Part shown: in pieces, positions 5,893-6,943 of the stretch | Layout of the letters: each line of letters opens with the position of its first letter | Position numbering within the stretch: the first letter of the stretch is position 1 | Assembly (NCBI GenBank): GCA_027036655.1 | Contig: JALWEC010000466.1 | Location: forward strand, 1 to 6,943 | DNA: 6,943 nucleotides | Origin: Melioribacteraceae bacterium | Lineage (GTDB): Bacteria; Bacteroidota; Ignavibacteria; Ignavibacteriales; Melioribacteraceae | Direction: 5' to 3' | Program-made: the position numbers and the translations under genes | The notes under the pieces: generated by a model | What the model was told of the DNA's origin: nothing | The model's database searches: none | The model's input: only the letters and a program-made list of their open reading frames with translations

Positions 5893-6105
5893 AGAAGGCT
5901 TTGAATAACCCCGTAATATGTCACGCCAACGAAAAGCAGTCTGGGTAAATTCTGATTCCGCCTTGACGGGAGAAGAATCTCAAAATTAATAAATGTACCA
6001 AATTTAGAGATATTTCGGATGGCTTATACCGTCGCCCCCGACGAAAAGCGGTCGGGGTAAACGTGGTGAACTCAATATAACAAATTTAGTTGTGCACAGG
6101 TTTCT
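5893..6105. repeat. Palindromic intergenic repeat, long copy (213 bp) with two inserted hairpin modules
   Basis: This is the second copy of the element at 1712-1876, in the same orientation. It begins with AGAAGGCTTTG, keeps AGAAGAATCTC (5971-5981) and TTTAGAGATATTTCGG (6003-6018), and ends with GAACTCAATATAACAAAT (6068-6085) and AGGTTTCT. The central 23 nt have equal length in both copies. The 48-bp length difference comes mainly from two 26-nt insertions, 5924-5949 in the left arm and about 6036-6061 in the right arm. They match each other at 22 of 26 positions and share ACGAAAAGC and GGGTAAA. The right one forms a perfect hairpin CCCCGAC (6036-6042) with GTCGGGG (6051-6057). The left one has lost most of its pairing. 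The outer inverted repeats are more decayed than in the short copy. Confidence 0.72.
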
Positions 6106-6142
6106 ATAAATCAATTTTAAATCTTTTTTATTATTTTTGTTA

Positions 6143-6943
6143 ATGAATAAAAAAAGCTCAATTATGAAAACCGAAATAAAATTTGTTTTAAATAACGAAC
6201 TCATTACGGCTGAAGCTAATCCGACAATGTCCCTTCTCGATTTTTTGCGAAACGAAAAACATTTAACCGGCGTAAAATCAGTATGCCGGGAAGGCGACTG
6301 CGGAGCTTGTTCCGTGTTGATAGGGAGATTGGACGACGGCGAAATCAAATATCAGAGTATAACCTCATGTATCTATCCGCTCGGAAATGCAGCGGGAAAA
6401 CATATCGTAACAATCGAAGGGTTAAATCAGCCCGGACTGAATTTCATTCAATATCACTTTGCCGAAGAAAATGCGGCTCAGTGCGGATTCTGCACGCCCG
6501 GATATATAATTTCACTTACGGCTTTTATGCTTAACAATTCCGGTTACAGCTACGAAGAAGCCGAAAAAGCAGTTGCGGGCAATGTTTGTCGCTGCACCGG
6601 TTACGGCTCAATTAAAAGAGCGCTTCATAATATGACCGATGAGATGTCTGTTTCATCGGAAGATTTTAATCAGAGATTAAAGACGCTTATCGATAAAAAA
6701 GTAATACCGGAGTATTTTGTTGCGATTCCGCAAATGCTTGAAAATATTGTACATGATAAAGTTGACTTTGAACGCGAGATAGTAATCGGCGGCGGAACTG
6801 ATTTATACGTTCAAAAACCCGATGAGCTGCACGCCCTTTCCCCTTTGTTTGTTGAGGATAGCAGATTGGACTATATTAAGGAATCGCCGGACTCGATAAT
6901 TATCGGCGGCGGAACAACATTCGAAGAGATTGCCGACTCGGAA
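6143..6943 (+). CDS. xdhA: Xanthine dehydrogenase small subunit type protein ([2Fe-2S] + FAD domains), partial
   Basis: The frame is open for 267 codons to the right edge, so the C-terminal part is missing. Residues 8-85 are a plant-type ferredoxin domain with cluster ligands C48, C53, C56 and C76. Residues 90-165 are the helical [2Fe-2S]-binding domain with C114, C117, C149 and C151 (QCGFCTPG and NVCRCTGY). After a linker the FAD-binding domain of molybdenum hydroxylases begins (from about 190), with IGGGTDL (215-221) and IIGGGTTFEEI (253-263). Fusion of these domains without the molybdopterin part is the layout of bacterial XdhA, which passes electrons from an XdhB-type subunit to NAD+. The substrate could be purine or another aldehyde or N-heterocycle. 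The Moco subunit gene is expected just outside the window. Neither ATG 6143 nor the in-frame ATG 6164 has a Shine-Dalgarno site. The shorter form (starting MKTEIKFVLNN) looks more like family N-termini. A TATTTTTG at 6132-6139 fits the TAnnTTTG box and would also favour 6164. Confidence 0.88.
   Translation, partial: MNKKSSIMKTEIKFVLNNELITAEANPTMSLLDFLRNEKHLTGVKSVCREGDCGACSVLIGRLDDGEIKYQSITSCIYPLGNAAGKHIVTIEGLNQPGLNFIQYHFAEENAAQCGFCTPGYIISLTAFMLNNSGYSYEEAEKAVAGNVCRCTGYGSIKRALHNMTDEMSVSSEDFNQRLKTLIDKKVIPEYFVAIPQMLENIVHDKVDFEREIVIGGGTDLYVQKPDELHALSPLFVEDSRLDYIKESPDSIIIGGGTTFEEIADSE

Noticed and set aside
6004..6348. Open frame of 114 codons on the minus strand
   Set aside because: It overlaps the palindromic repeat and the plus-strand [2Fe-2S] domain, whose cluster cysteines are intact. 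The frame is a shadow and its product has no recognisable motif.

Overview
The window is AT-rich, with short intergenic spaces, clear Shine-Dalgarno (SD) sites before some genes (AGGAG before pepP, AAGGAG before gpmA) and a housekeeping gene set. The form of the aminopeptidase P (about 460 residues, with an LHNH-type active-site loop) and the hairpin-rich intergenic repeats suggest a member of the Bacteroidota/Ignavibacteriota side of the FCB group. This placement is inferred from gene style only; no rRNA or marker phylogeny is available here.

Layout. Positions 1-642 hold a minus-strand pair: greA (transcript cleavage factor, GTG start) followed after 6 bp by the 5' part of tilS (tRNA-Ile lysidine synthetase), which runs off the left edge. 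Upstream of greA lie a good promoter candidate and, between it and the gene, a strong intrinsic-terminator hairpin, which looks like an attenuated leader. Positions 935-1522 (minus) encode a small exported protein of unknown function with a very basic C-terminal tail. Positions 1523-1904 hold no gene, but contain a minus-strand terminator and a 165-bp palindromic repeat. Positions 1905-2807 (minus) encode a ten-helix EamA/DMT-family transporter. Facing it on the plus strand are aat (leucyl/phenylalanyl-tRNA-protein transferase, apparently with a non-canonical ATT start), then pepP (Xaa-Pro aminopeptidase) and gpmA (2,3-bisphosphoglycerate-dependent phosphoglycerate mutase). pepP and gpmA are 12 bp apart and end at a strong terminator. 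Positions 5765-6142 hold no gene, but contain a second, 213-bp copy of the repeat. From 6143 to the right edge is the N-terminal part of a molybdenum-hydroxylase subunit that fuses [2Fe-2S] and FAD domains (xanthine dehydrogenase small subunit type).

How the genes fit together. Aat tags proteins for N-end-rule degradation and PepP trims Xaa-Pro peptides, so both touch protein turnover. GreA and TilS serve transcription and tRNA decoding. GpmA is central glycolysis. This is mostly core chromosome, not a defence or mobile island.

The least expected material is non-coding. Two same-orientation copies of a large imperfect palindrome occur, and the longer one differs mainly by carrying the same 26-nt hairpin-forming module inserted once in each arm. 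The other points worth checking are the terminator hairpin in the greA leader and the ATT start of aat. I found no CRISPR, tRNA, rRNA, transposase or phage gene.
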